DNA from: Vibrio sp. UBA2441
GTDB lineage: Bacteria; Pseudomonadota; Gammaproteobacteria; Enterobacterales; Vibrionaceae
Direction: 5' to 3'
Assembly: GCA_002342685.1 (NCBI GenBank)
Contig: DDQN01000052.1
Coordinates: 1 to 35,449, forward strand
Length of the DNA: 35,449 nucleotides
Shown here: positions 14,703 through 23,837 of the stretch, piece by piece
How positions within the stretch are numbered: the stretch's first letter is position 1
How the letters are laid out: every line of letters begins with the position of its first letter
Translations under genes and position numbers: made by a program
The notes under the pieces: model-generated
What the model saw: only the letters and a program-made list of their open reading frames with translations
What the model was told of the DNA's origin: nothing
Databases searched by the model: none

Positions 14703-16367
14703 ATGTGCTCAATATTTGGCATTTTAGACATAAAAAGTGATGCAACTGCACTTCGACCTCTTGCGTTAGAGATGTCAAAGAAACTACGTCACCGTGGTCC
14801 GGATTGGTCTGGTATTTATGCTTCAGACAAAGCTATTCTTGCTCATGAACGCTTGGCTATTGTCGGCGTCAATAGCGGTGCACAGCCATTAATAAGCCCA
14901 GATAAAAAACTTATTCTTGCAGTCAATGGTGAAATCTATAACCACAAAGAGATTCGTGAAAAGTACGCAGACAAGTATGAGTTCCAAACAGACTCTGATT
15001 GCGAAGTCATCTTAGCGCTTTATCAAGAAATGGGTGCAGATCTGCTTGAAGAACTAAACGGTATTTTTGCTTTCATTCTTTATGACGAAGATAAAGACGA
15101 GTATCTGATTGGCCGAGACCACATCGGTATCATTCCTATGTATCATGGTCACGATGAGCATGGTAACTATTATGTCGCTTCAGAAATGAAAGCCCTTGTT
15201 CCTGTTTGTAAAACCATCGGTGAATTCCCTCCTGGCAGCTACCGTGCATCCAGCGATACCGAGCCACAACGTTATTATCAGCGTGACTGGATGGAATACG
15301 ATGCCGTAAAAGATAACGAAGCCAACAAAGAAGAGCTCACTGAAGCGTTGGAAGCAGCAGTAAAACGTCAATTAATGACCGATGTACCATACGGTGTGCT
15401 TTTATCCGGCGGGTTAGACTCCTCAATCACGTCCGCTGTAGCGAAACGATTTGCTGCAATGCGAATTGAAGACAACGAAGAATCAAAAGCATGGTGGCCT
15501 CAGCTACACTCGTTTGCTATCGGTTTAGAAGACGCTCCTGACCTGAAAGCTGCTCGCGAAGTTGCCGATAAATTGGGTACTGTCCACCATGAAATGACGT
15601 ATACCGTACAGGAAGGTCTGGACGCTATTCGCGATGTTATTTATCACATTGAAACTTATGATGTAACAACCATCCGCGCTTCAACTCCTATGTTCCTTCT
15701 TGGACGAAAAATTAAAGCGATGGGAATCAAAATGGTTCTTTCTGGGGAAGGCGCTGATGAAATATTTGGCGGATACCTTTACTTCCATAAAGCACCAAAT
15801 ACAAAAGAAATGCATGAAGAGTTAGTTCGTAAACTACTCGCGCTTAATATGTTTGATTGCGCTCGCGCTAACAAGTCTTTGGCTGCTTGGGGTGTAGAGG
15901 GAAGAGTTCCTTTCTTAGACAAAGAATTTATTGATGTTGCTATGCGTATTAACCCACAGGCAAAAATGTGCGGCAACGGTAAAATGGAAAAACACATTCT
16001 ACGCGAATGTTTTGAGGATTATTTACCGGACTCCATTGCATGGCGTCAGAAAGAACAATTCTCTGATGGCGTAGGCTATGGCTGGATTGATTCATTAAAA
16101 GAGTTAGCCGAATCCAAAGTGACGGATCAGCAATTAAGCACTGCAAGCTATCGTTTCTCATACAATACGCCAACAACAAAAGAAGGCTATATGTATCGAG
16201 AAATTTTTGAAGAGCTATTCCCATTACCTTCCGCTGCAGAATGTGTACCTGGCGGGCCGTCAATCGCGTGCTCATCTGCGAAAGCGATTGAGTGGGATGA
16301 AGCATTCAAAAACATGGCCGACCCTTCAGGGCGAGCAATACAGACGGTTCACAACGACTCTTATTAA
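14703..16367 (+). CDS. asnB: Asparagine synthetase B (glutamine-hydrolysing)
   Basis: 554-residue cytosolic enzyme making asparagine from aspartate, ATP and glutamine. The N-terminal glutaminase domain begins MCSIFGILD, with the catalytic Cys2 exposed after Met removal, and contains LRHRGPDWSG. The synthetase domain has the ATP-pyrophosphatase loop LLSGGLDSS at about 234-242 and VLSGEGADEIFGGYLY at about 346. Length equals E. coli AsnB. Monocistronic, ended by a bidirectional terminator shared with the convergent rfaH. Confidence 0.98.
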   Translation: MCSIFGILDIKSDATALRPLALEMSKKLRHRGPDWSGIYASDKAILAHERLAIVGVNSGAQPLISPDKKLILAVNGEIYNHKEIREKYADKYEFQTDSDCEVILALYQEMGADLLEELNGIFAFILYDEDKDEYLIGRDHIGIIPMYHGHDEHGNYYVASEMKALVPVCKTIGEFPPGSYRASSDTEPQRYYQRDWMEYDAVKDNEANKEELTEALEAAVKRQLMTDVPYGVLLSGGLDSSITSAVAKRFAAMRIEDNEESKAWWPQLHSFAIGLEDAPDLKAAREVADKLGTVHHEMTYTVQEGLDAIRDVIYHIETYDVTTIRASTPMFLLGRKIKAMGIKMVLSGEGADEIFGGYLYFHKAPNTKEMHEELVRKLLALNMFDCARANKSLAAWGVEGRVPFLDKEFIDVAMRINPQAKMCGNGKMEKHILRECFEDYLPDSIAWRQKEQFSDGVGYGWIDSLKELAESKVTDQQLSTASYRFSYNTPTTKEGYMYREIFEELFPLPSAAECVPGGPSIACSSAKAIEWDEAFKNMADPSGRAIQTVHNDSY

Positions 16368-16382
16368 TTGTCGTCGTAAATA

Positions 16383-16419
16383 AAAAAACCTATCGATACT
16401 TTATCGATAGGTTTTTTTT
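16383..16419. terminator. Bidirectional terminator between asnB and rfaH
   Basis: AAAAACCTATCGATA / TATCGATAGGTTTTT with a short loop and T-runs on both strands, between convergent genes. Confidence 0.95.
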
Positions 16420-16437
16420 ATTTACGCCATAAAGCGA

Positions 16438-16935
16438 TTACTTAAGTTGCATATTTTTATTCTCAACCTTAACTTCAACCGTCTGATTAATTAACTTAAT
16501 CAGTAATATTGAACGCATTTCTCCATCAGATTCATGAAAAATAGCGGAAAGGCCAGAAAACTGCCCTTGAGTAATTAGAACTTGCTGACCTTTTTCGGGA
16601 ATAGTATCAATGTCGGGTTCTTCCGACAGGCGCTCAATTTGCTTGAGTTCAAATATCAAGTCACCCTGTACCTCTTGTGGGTATATTCCTAGCCTAACAA
16701 AGTCAACAACACCACGAGTAGATCGAACCGTCGTAAATGCAGGACCTTTTTCATAATCAAATCGTACAAACATGTAGGAGGAAAAAAGGGGTTCTATCAC
16801 TACCTTTCTTTTTCCACGTACAATTTTTTCAATCTCTATTTCAGGGTAGTAACACTCTACCCCCTGATTCTCTAGGTGCATCTTAGCTCTCGCCTGATCA
16901 CCTCTTTTACAGTAGAGAAGATACCAACGCTTCAT
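16438..16935 (-). CDS. rfaH: Transcription antiterminator RfaH
   Basis: 165-residue NusG paralogue that binds RNA polymerase paused at ops sites and promotes transcription and translation of long surface-polysaccharide operons. The NGN domain covers about 1-100 (RWYLLYCKRGDQARAKMHLE, EPLFSSYMFVRFD, VRSTRGVVDFVRLG). After a linker, the C-terminal segment (about 110-165) is the part that switches from a helical hairpin to a KOW-type barrel in E. coli. Strong match to E. coli RfaH at the N-terminus. The stop lies 20 bases from the shared terminator; hemH lies upstream on the same strand. Confidence 0.95.
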   Translation of the reverse strand: MKRWYLLYCKRGDQARAKMHLENQGVECYYPEIEIEKIVRGKRKVVIEPLFSSYMFVRFDYEKGPAFTTVRSTRGVVDFVRLGIYPQEVQGDLIFELKQIERLSEEPDIDTIPEKGQQVLITQGQFSGLSAIFHESDGEMRSILLIKLINQTVEVKVENKNMQLK

Positions 16936-17024
16936 AATATTAATTTTTATAAGTAAACTGTTGTAATGCTAACATCAATCAGACTCTATAAATAGATAAC
17001 TTAAACCCAATTTATTCAGTGGGC

Positions 17025-17975
17025 TTATAATTCATTTAAGTATAGGTCAGCCATCATATCAACGTGTGATTCGTCATCATTTAAACAAGGAACATAGCGA
17101 AAAGATTCCCCTCCGGATTGCATATAAAGCCCTTTACATTCATGGGCTATCTCTTCCAGTGTTTCCAAACAATCACACGAAAATGCCGGGGCGATTATAT
17201 CCAATTTTTTGACGGATTTTGACGGCAATAATTCAAGAGTTTTATCCGTATAAGGTGTCAACCACTCCTCTTTTCCGAAACGAGACTGATAACTAAGCCC
17301 TATTTGATCTTCTGACAGCCCAAGTTCCTTAGCCAGTAGTTTTGTTGTTGTCTCACAATGTATTGGATATATATCCCCATTGTCAGCATAACGTTGTGGA
17401 ATACCATGATACGAACAGAGCAAAAAGTCTGCTCGTCCGTTTTCTTGCCAATGATCTCGTATCTTGTCAGCCAACGCCTTAATATACAAAGGATGATCAT
17501 AATAGTGCTTAATCACATGGTAGTCAGGAATAACGTTTAGCTTACCTAACGCTTTTTCCAATGCATCTTCAACAGCTCCCGTTGTCGTGCCGGAGTATTG
17601 CGGATAAAGAGGCAGAACAGTGATTTTTTCAACACCCCTTTTCGTCAACGCTTCAATACCAGAAAGTAAACTGGGATTACCGTAGGTCATACCTAGCTCA
17701 ACAGGAATATTCAGCTTTTCTTCTAATTTTTTTGCTTGAGAGCGAGAGTAAACCAATAAAGGTGAGCCGCCTTCTGTCCAGATACTCTTATAGAGCTCAG
17801 CCACTTTTGGCGACCGCCTTGGAAGAATGACGCCATGCAGAACAGGGCACCATATCCAGCGCGACATGTCTACAACCCGGTGATCATGTAAAAACTCACT
17901 TAAAAAAGCTTTTACCGCTTTGGTATTTGGTTGATCCGGAGTACCCAGATTAACCAATAAAATCCCTTCTTTCAT
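17025..17975 (-). CDS. hemH: Ferrochelatase
   Basis: Last enzyme of haem synthesis, inserting Fe2+ into protoporphyrin IX at the inner face of the membrane. Landmarks: GILLVNLGTPDQP, FLHDHRVVDMSRWIWCP, TEGGSPLLVYS, LPLYPQYSGTTTGAVEDA, the metal-handling His in LLCSYHGIPQRY, and FSCDCLETLEEI with the conserved acidic residue. The start is uncertain: ATG at 17975 (MKEGILL) is used here, while a TTG at 17984 would add three residues; neither has an ideal ribosome site. Several cysteines near the C-terminus (CDC, HECKG, VPCLND) are more than in E. coli HemH, but there is no evident Fe-S motif. Confidence 0.96.
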   Translation of the reverse strand: MKEGILLVNLGTPDQPNTKAVKAFLSEFLHDHRVVDMSRWIWCPVLHGVILPRRSPKVAELYKSIWTEGGSPLLVYSRSQAKKLEEKLNIPVELGMTYGNPSLLSGIEALTKRGVEKITVLPLYPQYSGTTTGAVEDALEKALGKLNVIPDYHVIKHYYDHPLYIKALADKIRDHWQENGRADFLLCSYHGIPQRYADNGDIYPIHCETTTKLLAKELGLSEDQIGLSYQSRFGKEEWLTPYTDKTLELLPSKSVKKLDIIAPAFSCDCLETLEEIAHECKGLYMQSGGESFRYVPCLNDDESHVDMMADLYLNEL

Positions 17976-18198
17976 ATCACCCAAAATTCATTAACTTTGT
18001 TTGCCCATAAGCTTATCCTTTCTCAAACCTGAAACAAAATAATTGTCTATTTACTGTTATTTACTCTGCAAAAAAGACAACTCCCCAGCTCTAACACGCA
18101 AACATCACGAGTATAAATTCATTCATACTCAGGTTATTTACGTTGCCAGGAAATTATTAAACAACAGTTCAGTTCATCGCCAAGATCTTAACAGGCAT

Positions 18199-18227
18199 AA
18201 AAAAACCCAGCATTAAAAGCTGGGTTT
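18199..18227 (-). terminator. Terminator of adk
   Basis: Stem AAACCCAGC / GCTGGGTTT with a 7-base loop and a run of T on the minus strand, about 20 bases past the adk stop. Confidence 0.92.
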
Positions 18228-18247
18228 ACGTTGTAAATAGCTAAATA

Positions 18248-18892
18248 TTAAGCCAGCGCTTTTTCCAGCTCTGCACTAACTTCTGCCACTTTTTTAGTAC
18301 CGTCAAATTTAAGGTATGACGTGTTGCCCGCATCTGCTTCTTTTCCATAATAAGAAATAAGAGGAGCGGTTTGATCGTGATATACACCTAAACGTGCACG
18401 CACAGTCTCTTCTTTATCATCATCACGAACAACAAGCGCTTCACCAGTCACGTCATCTTTACCTGCCACTTTTGGTGGATTAAAAGTTTCGTGATAAGTA
18501 CGACCTGAAGGTAGGTGAGCACGACGACCAGCCATACGCTCGACAATCACATCATCCGCAACATCAAATTCGATAACGTAGTCCACAGTTATACCCATAT
18601 TTTTCAGGCCATCTGCTTGTGGAATAGTGCGAGGGAAGCCATCTAGCAGGAAACCTTTCTCACAATCGTCTTGAGCAATACGTTCTTTAATCAGACCTAG
18701 GATAATCTCGTCAGAAACAAGTTGACCTGCGTCGATAACAGATTTTGCTTGTTTGCCTAGCTCTGTTCCTGCTTTAATTGCAGCACGTAGCATATCACCC
18801 GTTGAGATTTGCGGGATGCCGTACTTTGCCATGACAAATTGAGCTTGTGTGCCTTTACCAGCACCAGGGGCACCTAGAAGAATGATGCGCAT
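18248..18892 (-). CDS. adk: Adenylate kinase
   Basis: 214-residue enzyme interconverting ATP + AMP and 2 ADP, same length as E. coli Adk. P-loop GAPGAGKGTQ (7-16), NMP-binding ISTGDMLRAA, GFLLDGFPRT, and the LID region beginning GRRAHLPSGRTYH. The LID lacks the four zinc cysteines of Gram-positive enzymes, as expected. The ATG at 18892 follows AGAGGA. Its leader contains a long nested inverted repeat (18915-18974). Adjacent to hemH in the order adk-hemH, as in E. coli. Confidence 0.98.
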   Translation of the reverse strand: MRIILLGAPGAGKGTQAQFVMAKYGIPQISTGDMLRAAIKAGTELGKQAKSVIDAGQLVSDEIILGLIKERIAQDDCEKGFLLDGFPRTIPQADGLKNMGITVDYVIEFDVADDVIVERMAGRRAHLPSGRTYHETFNPPKVAGKDDVTGEALVVRDDDKEETVRARLGVYHDQTAPLISYYGKEADAGNTSYLKFDGTKKVAEVSAELEKALA

Positions 18893-18914
18893 GATATATC
18901 CTCTTATTTTTTGT

Positions 18915-18974
18915 TTATACCGAAGCTCACTGTGATTTCATTAGTAAAATCAGCCACGATAAGTTTCGGTATAA
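18915..18974 (-). repeat. Nested hairpin in the adk leader
   Basis: On the minus strand TTATACCGAA and TTCGGTATAA (perfect 10 bp) enclose 40 bases that themselves hold TGATTT-TACTAATG-AAATCA. It ends 23 bases before the adk start. There is no T-run directly after it, so an RNA leader structure is more likely than a plain terminator. The rest of the 318-base gap to htpG shows only the htpG terminator. Confidence 0.55.
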
Positions 18975-19110
18975 GGTTAAGTTAAATTCTATAAAATAAC
19001 TTTATTACTCACATTTTGGCCGCAGTTTATCATAAAATGTAAGCCTGATGTGCAGATTAAGACTAAAGACTCATACTCTGCCTACATCAAGATGACTACT
19101 CCAGAACAAA

Positions 19111-19190
19111 CAAAAAGCACCATTTATCAATCCGTCCTTTTTACCCAACTTTTAAGTAAAATTAATAGATTTTATCGATAAAATGGTGCT
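19111..19190 (-). terminator. Terminator of htpG (long loop)
   Basis: On the minus strand AGCACCATTTTATC pairs with GATAAATGGTGCT, followed by TTTTTG; the loop is about 48 bases and contains a further AAAATCTATTAATTTTA-like AT-rich stretch. Confidence 0.7.
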
Positions 19191-19210
19191 AACTCGTATT
19201 TTTTACAGTA

Positions 19211-21115
19211 TTAAACCTTAGTCAAAAGTGCGTTAATTGCACCTAAGAACTGGCTAGGGTCTTCCATCGCACCGCGCTCAGACAACATTGCCTGACCAAG
19301 AAGCAATTCAACCCAACGACCAAACGCCTCTTCATCCGCTTCATCAGCCATGCGCTTGACAAGCTCATGCTCTGGGTTGATTTCAAAGATATATTTCACA
19401 TCAGGAACTTCCTGACCAGCCGCTTCTAGCAGCTTAGCCATTTGAGTGCCCATTTCGAAATCATCGGTAACGACAACCGCAGGGGTTGTTGCTAGCTTAA
19501 AGGTAGTACGCACTTCTTTTACGCGACCGCCAAGATAAGACTGAGTACGCTCAACAACAGACTTAAACTCTTCTTCAGTCTCTTTATGCTTCTCTTTATC
19601 TGCTTCATCTTCAAACTTGCTAAGGTCTAATCCCGCTTTAGTAATAGACTGGAACTGCTTACCATCAAACTCTGTTAGATAGTTCATCAGCCACTCATCC
19701 ATACGATCGTACATTAGAACAACTTCGATTCCTTTAGCATTAAACTGCTCAAGGTGAGGGCTGTTCTTAGCAGCAGCATAACTATCGGCAGTCAGGTAAT
19801 AAATTTTATCCTGCTCTTCTTTCATGCGCTCTACATAAGAAGCCAAAGAAACCGTTTGTTCTGACGAATCGACTTCTGTCGAAGCAAAGCGCAACAAACC
19901 TGCTACTTTTTCTTTGTTAGTAGAGTCTTCCGCCGGGCCTTCTTTAAGGACCTGACCGAACTCCTTCCAGAAAGAAAGGTATTTTTCATCATCATTTTTC
20001 GCTAGTAGCTCAAGCATAGTAAGTACACGCTTACTACATGCATTGCGCAATGATTGAGTCACCTTATTATCTTGAAGAATTTCACGAGAAACATTCAAAG
20101 GTAAATCATTCGAATCAATCAAACCACGCACGAATCGTAGGTACGTTGGCATAAATTGCTCAGCGTCATCCATAATAAAGACACGTTGAACATATAGTTT
20201 TAGCCCGCTTTTATGATCGCGGTTCATCATATCCCAAGGTGCTTTCGCTGGGATATACAGTAAGCTCGTATAATCGCTCTTACCTTCTACTCGGTTATGA
20301 CTCCAGAGTAGCGGATCAGAAAAGTCATGAGATACGTGCTTATAAAACTCGTGGTATTCTTCTTCTGAGATATCAGATTTATTACGAGTCCATAAGGCCT
20401 GAGCTTTGTTTATTTGCTCCCACTTACCTTCTTCCTTCTCTTTCCCCTCTTCATCTTTCTCTTTCGTCCAGATAGAAACAGGAATACCAATGTGGTCAGA
20501 ATACTTGCTGATCACATCACGAAGACGCCACTCTGATAAGAACTCCTCACCTTCTTCACGCATATGAAGAATAATGTCAGTACCACGAGACTCTTTATTA
20601 ATTGACTCTATGGTGTACTCACCTTCGCCAGAAGAGTGCCACTGCACTGCTTCATCAGAATTTAGACCAGCAGCGCGTGTACGAACGGTAACTGCATTGG
20701 CTACGATGAATGCAGAGTAAAAGCCAACACCAAACTGCCCAATCAACTGGGAGTCTTTACTTTGATCATCTGAAAGTTTAGAGAAAAACTCAGCCGTGCC
20801 TGACTTAGCAATAGTCCCAAGATGTTCAATGACATCCTCTCGGTTCATACCAATACCGTTGTCAGATACCGTTAACGTTTTTGCATCTGCGTCAAAGGTT
20901 AGTTTTACCCCTAAATCTGCATCACCTTGATAGAGTTCAGCATTAGAAAGTGCCTGAAAGCGTAATTTGTCCGACGCATCAGATGCATTCGAGATCAGCT
21001 CTCGAAGAAAGATTTCTTTATTTGAGTAAAGTGAATGGATCATCAAATGAAGTAATTGTTTCACTTCAGATTGAAAGCCACGAGTTTCTTTATTTGGTGC
21101 TGTTGTCTCGCTCAT
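19211..21115 (-). CDS. htpG: Molecular chaperone Hsp90 (HtpG)
   Basis: 634-residue cytosolic ATP-dependent chaperone. The N-terminal GHKL ATPase domain has ELISNASDASDKLRF (catalytic Glu and Asn), DNGIGM and GQFGVGFYSAF. The middle domain contains LYVQRVFI and LPLNVSREILQ, and the C-terminal dimerisation domain ends the protein. Preceded by a good sigma-32 type promoter (21201-21230). Divergent from toxR with a 276-base gap, the arrangement known from V. cholerae, where the heat-shock promoter affects toxR expression. Confidence 0.98.
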   Translation of the reverse strand: MSETTAPNKETRGFQSEVKQLLHLMIHSLYSNKEIFLRELISNASDASDKLRFQALSNAELYQGDADLGVKLTFDADAKTLTVSDNGIGMNREDVIEHLGTIAKSGTAEFFSKLSDDQSKDSQLIGQFGVGFYSAFIVANAVTVRTRAAGLNSDEAVQWHSSGEGEYTIESINKESRGTDIILHMREEGEEFLSEWRLRDVISKYSDHIGIPVSIWTKEKDEEGKEKEEGKWEQINKAQALWTRNKSDISEEEYHEFYKHVSHDFSDPLLWSHNRVEGKSDYTSLLYIPAKAPWDMMNRDHKSGLKLYVQRVFIMDDAEQFMPTYLRFVRGLIDSNDLPLNVSREILQDNKVTQSLRNACSKRVLTMLELLAKNDDEKYLSFWKEFGQVLKEGPAEDSTNKEKVAGLLRFASTEVDSSEQTVSLASYVERMKEEQDKIYYLTADSYAAAKNSPHLEQFNAKGIEVVLMYDRMDEWLMNYLTEFDGKQFQSITKAGLDLSKFEDEADKEKHKETEEEFKSVVERTQSYLGGRVKEVRTTFKLATTPAVVVTDDFEMGTQMAKLLEAAGQEVPDVKYIFEINPEHELVKRMADEADEEAFGRWVELLLGQAMLSERGAMEDPSQFLGAINALLTKV

Positions 21116-21200
21116 TTTAACTCCATGAGATCTTCGTTCAGAGCAGAAATCATCTGCTCAAGTTAACTTAGAGGCCACTTACCTCTCTTCACTACCGATA

Positions 21201-21230
21201 TAAATAAGGGTCGTGAATGTAAATTCAAGG
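21201..21230 (-). promoter_or_regulatory. Sigma-32 (heat-shock) promoter of htpG
   Basis: On the minus strand CCTTGAA, a 13-base spacer and CCCTTATTTA, close to the consensus CTTGAA-N13-15-CCCCATNTA. Located 86-115 bases before the htpG start. Confidence 0.8.
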
Positions 21231-21391
21231 TCAACATTTATAAAAACAGTGTTTTTTTAGGTTATTTTCAATTATTCTGCGTGAGAATTTTATAAAAAAA
21301 CATAAAACCACTTAAACTATCTATCATGTGATTGGTTTCACTGACAATATACACGTAACTTATTTATTCGATTGAAGGTAACGAAAATCAG

Positions 21392-22213
21392 ATGAGTAGC
21401 ATTGGTACTAAATTTATTCTGGAACAACGATTTGTTTTCGACCCAAACAATAACTCACTCGTTGATCAACTATCAGGTGATGATGTCATTCGACTTGGCA
21501 GCAACGAAAGCCGCATATTATTAATGCTCTGTGACAGACCAAACCAGATAATATCCAGAGAGCAACTGCATGAGTTTGTTTGGCGCGATCAAGGGTTTCA
21601 GGTAGATGATTCCAGCCTGACTCAGGCAATTTCAACATTGCGTAAGTTGCTTCAGGATTCAACTAAATCCCCGAAATTTGTTAAAACAGTACCAAAAAGG
21701 GGCTATCAATTAATATGTTCAATTGAGCATACTACCCCTCTCGCATCGGGCACAGAAAAGCCAAGCAAAGATAAAGAACCGACACCACCAGCTTTGTCGC
21801 CCGAAGAGAAAAAACTGACGCAAAAAGCCAACCAGAACCCTTTATCATCATTGATGTCTCATGCGTTTTCTACAAGGTTAATAATCTTTATTTCAGTTAT
21901 TTTGCCTTTATTTGTGGTTTTAGCCATCGAGCCATCACCGTCTAAATTTCGACTTGTTGACACCGTCAACGGGATACCGGTAAAAACAACAGAAGGCCAC
22001 CCTCCATTAGATAACTGGCGGCCACTACTTAAAAGTTGCATCACTATCTATCTACAACACAATAAAGAAAAACCTGTCGAAATAATTGCAACGGCAGGTC
22101 CACGCAATAACCTAATCCTGAATTATGTGCATAGTGAAGAAAACACCATTGAGAACGAAACGATCCAGTTGTTCGCCGAACAACAAGAAATGACTAAATT
22201 GTGTAAGCAGTAA
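21392..22213 (+). CDS. toxR: ToxR-family membrane transcriptional regulator
   Basis: 273-residue inner-membrane regulator that controls porin and virulence genes in response to envelope signals. The cytosolic OmpR-type winged helix covers about 10-112 (IRLGSNESRILLMLCDRPNQ, ISREQLHEFVWRDQGF, TQAISTLRKLL, KTVPKRGYQLI). A Pro/Lys/Glu-rich linker (about 115-155) follows, then one membrane helix (163-179, LIIFISVILPLFVVLAI) and a short periplasmic domain with two cysteines, Cys216 and Cys271, matching the redox pair of V. cholerae ToxR. Linked to toxS 16 bases downstream. Confidence 0.96.
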   Translation: MSSIGTKFILEQRFVFDPNNNSLVDQLSGDDVIRLGSNESRILLMLCDRPNQIISREQLHEFVWRDQGFQVDDSSLTQAISTLRKLLQDSTKSPKFVKTVPKRGYQLICSIEHTTPLASGTEKPSKDKEPTPPALSPEEKKLTQKANQNPLSSLMSHAFSTRLIIFISVILPLFVVLAIEPSPSKFRLVDTVNGIPVKTTEGHPPLDNWRPLLKSCITIYLQHNKEKPVEIIATAGPRNNLILNYVHSEENTIENETIQLFAEQQEMTKLCKQ

Positions 22214-22229
22214 GTAAGGAAACAAAACA

Positions 22230-22745
22230 ATGAAACAAAAAATAGCGTTTTTTATTCTTACTATTTCCTGCATCATAAGTGCTTGGATTTATTGGGTTTC
22301 GGACGTAAAAGTAGAGCAAGTACTTACCTCTCGGGAGTGGCAATCTACGATGCACGCTTATCTTTCACCGACAGCAAAAGAAGAATCTATTATTCAGTCG
22401 GTTGAGCTGAGCAAAATTACAGTATCCAGCAATGTAAAATACCTGCCAAATGGCAATTATTTAAGAGAGTCCATCGTTGAAGTATACAATGACGCAAATG
22501 AAACAACCTCTCGCCTTAGTATTTCAGAAACAGGCCATTGGGAATTAAGTGACGACTACCTATTGATTAATCCCACTGAATTTAAAGATATGACCACCAA
22601 TCAAAGTTTGGACGCTGAGATAGGCATTGTTAAACAGCTATTTATTATGGATGCACAGCAAAGCCGACGGGTTGATATTATTAATAAAAAAGCGATTTTA
22701 CTCACCAGCCTGAACCACGGTTCTCGAATACTTTCTTCGAACTAA
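22230..22745 (+). CDS. toxS: ToxR-stabilising membrane protein ToxS
   Basis: 171-residue protein with an N-terminal membrane anchor (residues 5-21, IAFFILTISCIISAWIYWV) and a periplasmic domain. In Vibrio, ToxS binds the ToxR periplasmic domain, protecting it from proteolysis and helping bile-salt sensing. Conserved-looking blocks include ISETGHWELSDDYLLI and QSRRVDIINKK. The ATG at 22230 has TAAGGA about 11 bases upstream. It is the second gene of a toxRS operon, and a hairpin follows immediately. Confidence 0.93.
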   Translation: MKQKIAFFILTISCIISAWIYWVSDVKVEQVLTSREWQSTMHAYLSPTAKEESIIQSVELSKITVSSNVKYLPNGNYLRESIVEVYNDANETTSRLSISETGHWELSDDYLLINPTEFKDMTTNQSLDAEIGIVKQLFIMDAQQSRRVDIINKKAILLTSLNHGSRILSSN

Positions 22746-22774
22746 AACTCAAATTCACCTCTATGAATTTGAGT
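22743..22774 (-). terminator. Terminator hairpin between toxS and yfcE
   Basis: Perfect 11-bp stem ACTCAAATTCA / TGAATTTGAGT with a 6-base loop. On the minus strand it is followed by TTTTAG, so it best serves yfcE; on the plus strand no T-run follows, so it is weaker for toxS. Confidence 0.75.
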
Positions 22775-22806
22775 CTATAAAGGAAGTGGCCTCTGGTGAA
22801 CACTTT

Positions 22807-23352
22807 TTACAACTGAATTTCGGACAAAATTTTACCGTCAAAGCTAATGACTTTAAGGCAATTTTGTTCCAACATACCAAAGCTTGCAGGGTAACTCCCT
22901 TTAGGAAAGGTGACCGAACCGGGGTTAAAAATAATCTGTTCCCCATCCCATTCTGAACATGGAATGTGTGTATGACCGTGTGCGATAATATCGCCTTGCT
23001 TTAGCTGCGGTCTATTTTCTCTATTGTATATATGCCCGTGAGTCAAAAAGAAACGTTGTCCGGTTTCTAACAATACCCAAGAATACGCTTCTAACATCGG
23101 GAAACTAAGCAGCATCTGATCAACTTCACTGTCACAATTTCCTCGAACGGCGATTATTGAATCACTATATTGATTCAATAACGTTGCAACAGCGTCGGGC
23201 TTATACCCTTCAGGTATTGGGTTTCTGGGGCCATGATTTAAAATATCCCCTAGCAAAACTAAAAACTCAGCACCAGAAGCCAGATAACGCTCTATCATTC
23301 TTTGAGTATCTGGTAGCGAGCCATGCAAATCGGAAGCAAAAAACAGTTTCAT
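22807..23352 (-). CDS. yfcE: YfcE-type metallophosphodiesterase
   Basis: Calcineurin-like phosphodiesterase, 181 residues from the chosen start. Metal motifs are complete: ASDLHGS, LLGDILNHGPRN, VRGNCDSEVDQ, LTHGH and AHGHTHIP, and FNPGSVTFPKG is also typical. It is very similar to E. coli YfcE, which hydrolyses artificial phosphodiesters in vitro; its natural substrate is unknown. The start at 23352 (MKLFFASD) follows the E. coli pattern; an ATG at 23364 would add four residues. Separate from the operon upstream on the same strand by 78 bases. Confidence 0.93.
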   Translation of the reverse strand: MKLFFASDLHGSLPDTQRMIERYLASGAEFLVLLGDILNHGPRNPIPEGYKPDAVATLLNQYSDSIIAVRGNCDSEVDQMLLSFPMLEAYSWVLLETGQRFFLTHGHIYNRENRPQLKQGDIIAHGHTHIPCSEWDGEQIIFNPGSVTFPKGSYPASFGMLEQNCLKVISFDGKILSEIQL

Positions 23353-23429
23353 CGGTATTCTCATTGTCTGGTATTAGCGAATTGTACATGCTTCCAATAT
23401 CAATTCTCAAACAAATGGAATGGACTTTT

Positions 23430-23837
23430 TTATTGCGCTTCTAATGCCATACCATTTACGACAATATTGTTATAACTCACCATGCCAATAATTTTGCCAT
23501 TTTCTATGACAGGCGCCCGACTAATTCCAAAGCGCTCAAACAGCCTTGCGCAATACTTTACATTCATGTCTGGATCCACTGACAGCGCCGGCTTGGTCAT
23601 AATTTCATAGATATTAGTTCTATCACACGACCGGTTCTGTGATAGCACTTTCTTAGCGATATCATTCATAAGTACAATTCCGTACTCATCAGCCTCATGC
23701 CGCTTATTGACCACCAGAGCTTTAACTACATGTTGTCTGGCCAAACGAATGCCTTCATGAACGGTGGTTAATCCATCGACCATGACGTATGAATTCGCCA
23801 TAACGTCACGAACTCGAACGATAATGTGCTGTTTCAT
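23430..23837 (-). CDS. CBS-domain pair protein
   Basis: 135-residue stand-alone CBS pair. The first CBS motif covers about 9-68 (RVRDVMANSYVMVDGLTTVH, KALVVNKRH, GIVLMNDIAKKV), the second about 78-130 (IYEIMTKPALSVDPDMNV, FGISRAPVIENGKIIGMVSY). CBS pairs commonly bind AMP, ATP or other adenosyl ligands and gate attached or partner transporters. The ATG overlaps the stop of the PII-like gene (ATGA), so it is translationally coupled. It is the last gene of the four-gene operon with two DUF1538 membrane proteins, which suggests a regulatory role on that transporter. Confidence 0.92.
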   Translation of the reverse strand: MKQHIIVRVRDVMANSYVMVDGLTTVHEGIRLARQHVVKALVVNKRHEADEYGIVLMNDIAKKVLSQNRSCDRTNIYEIMTKPALSVDPDMNVKYCARLFERFGISRAPVIENGKIIGMVSYNNIVVNGMALEAQ

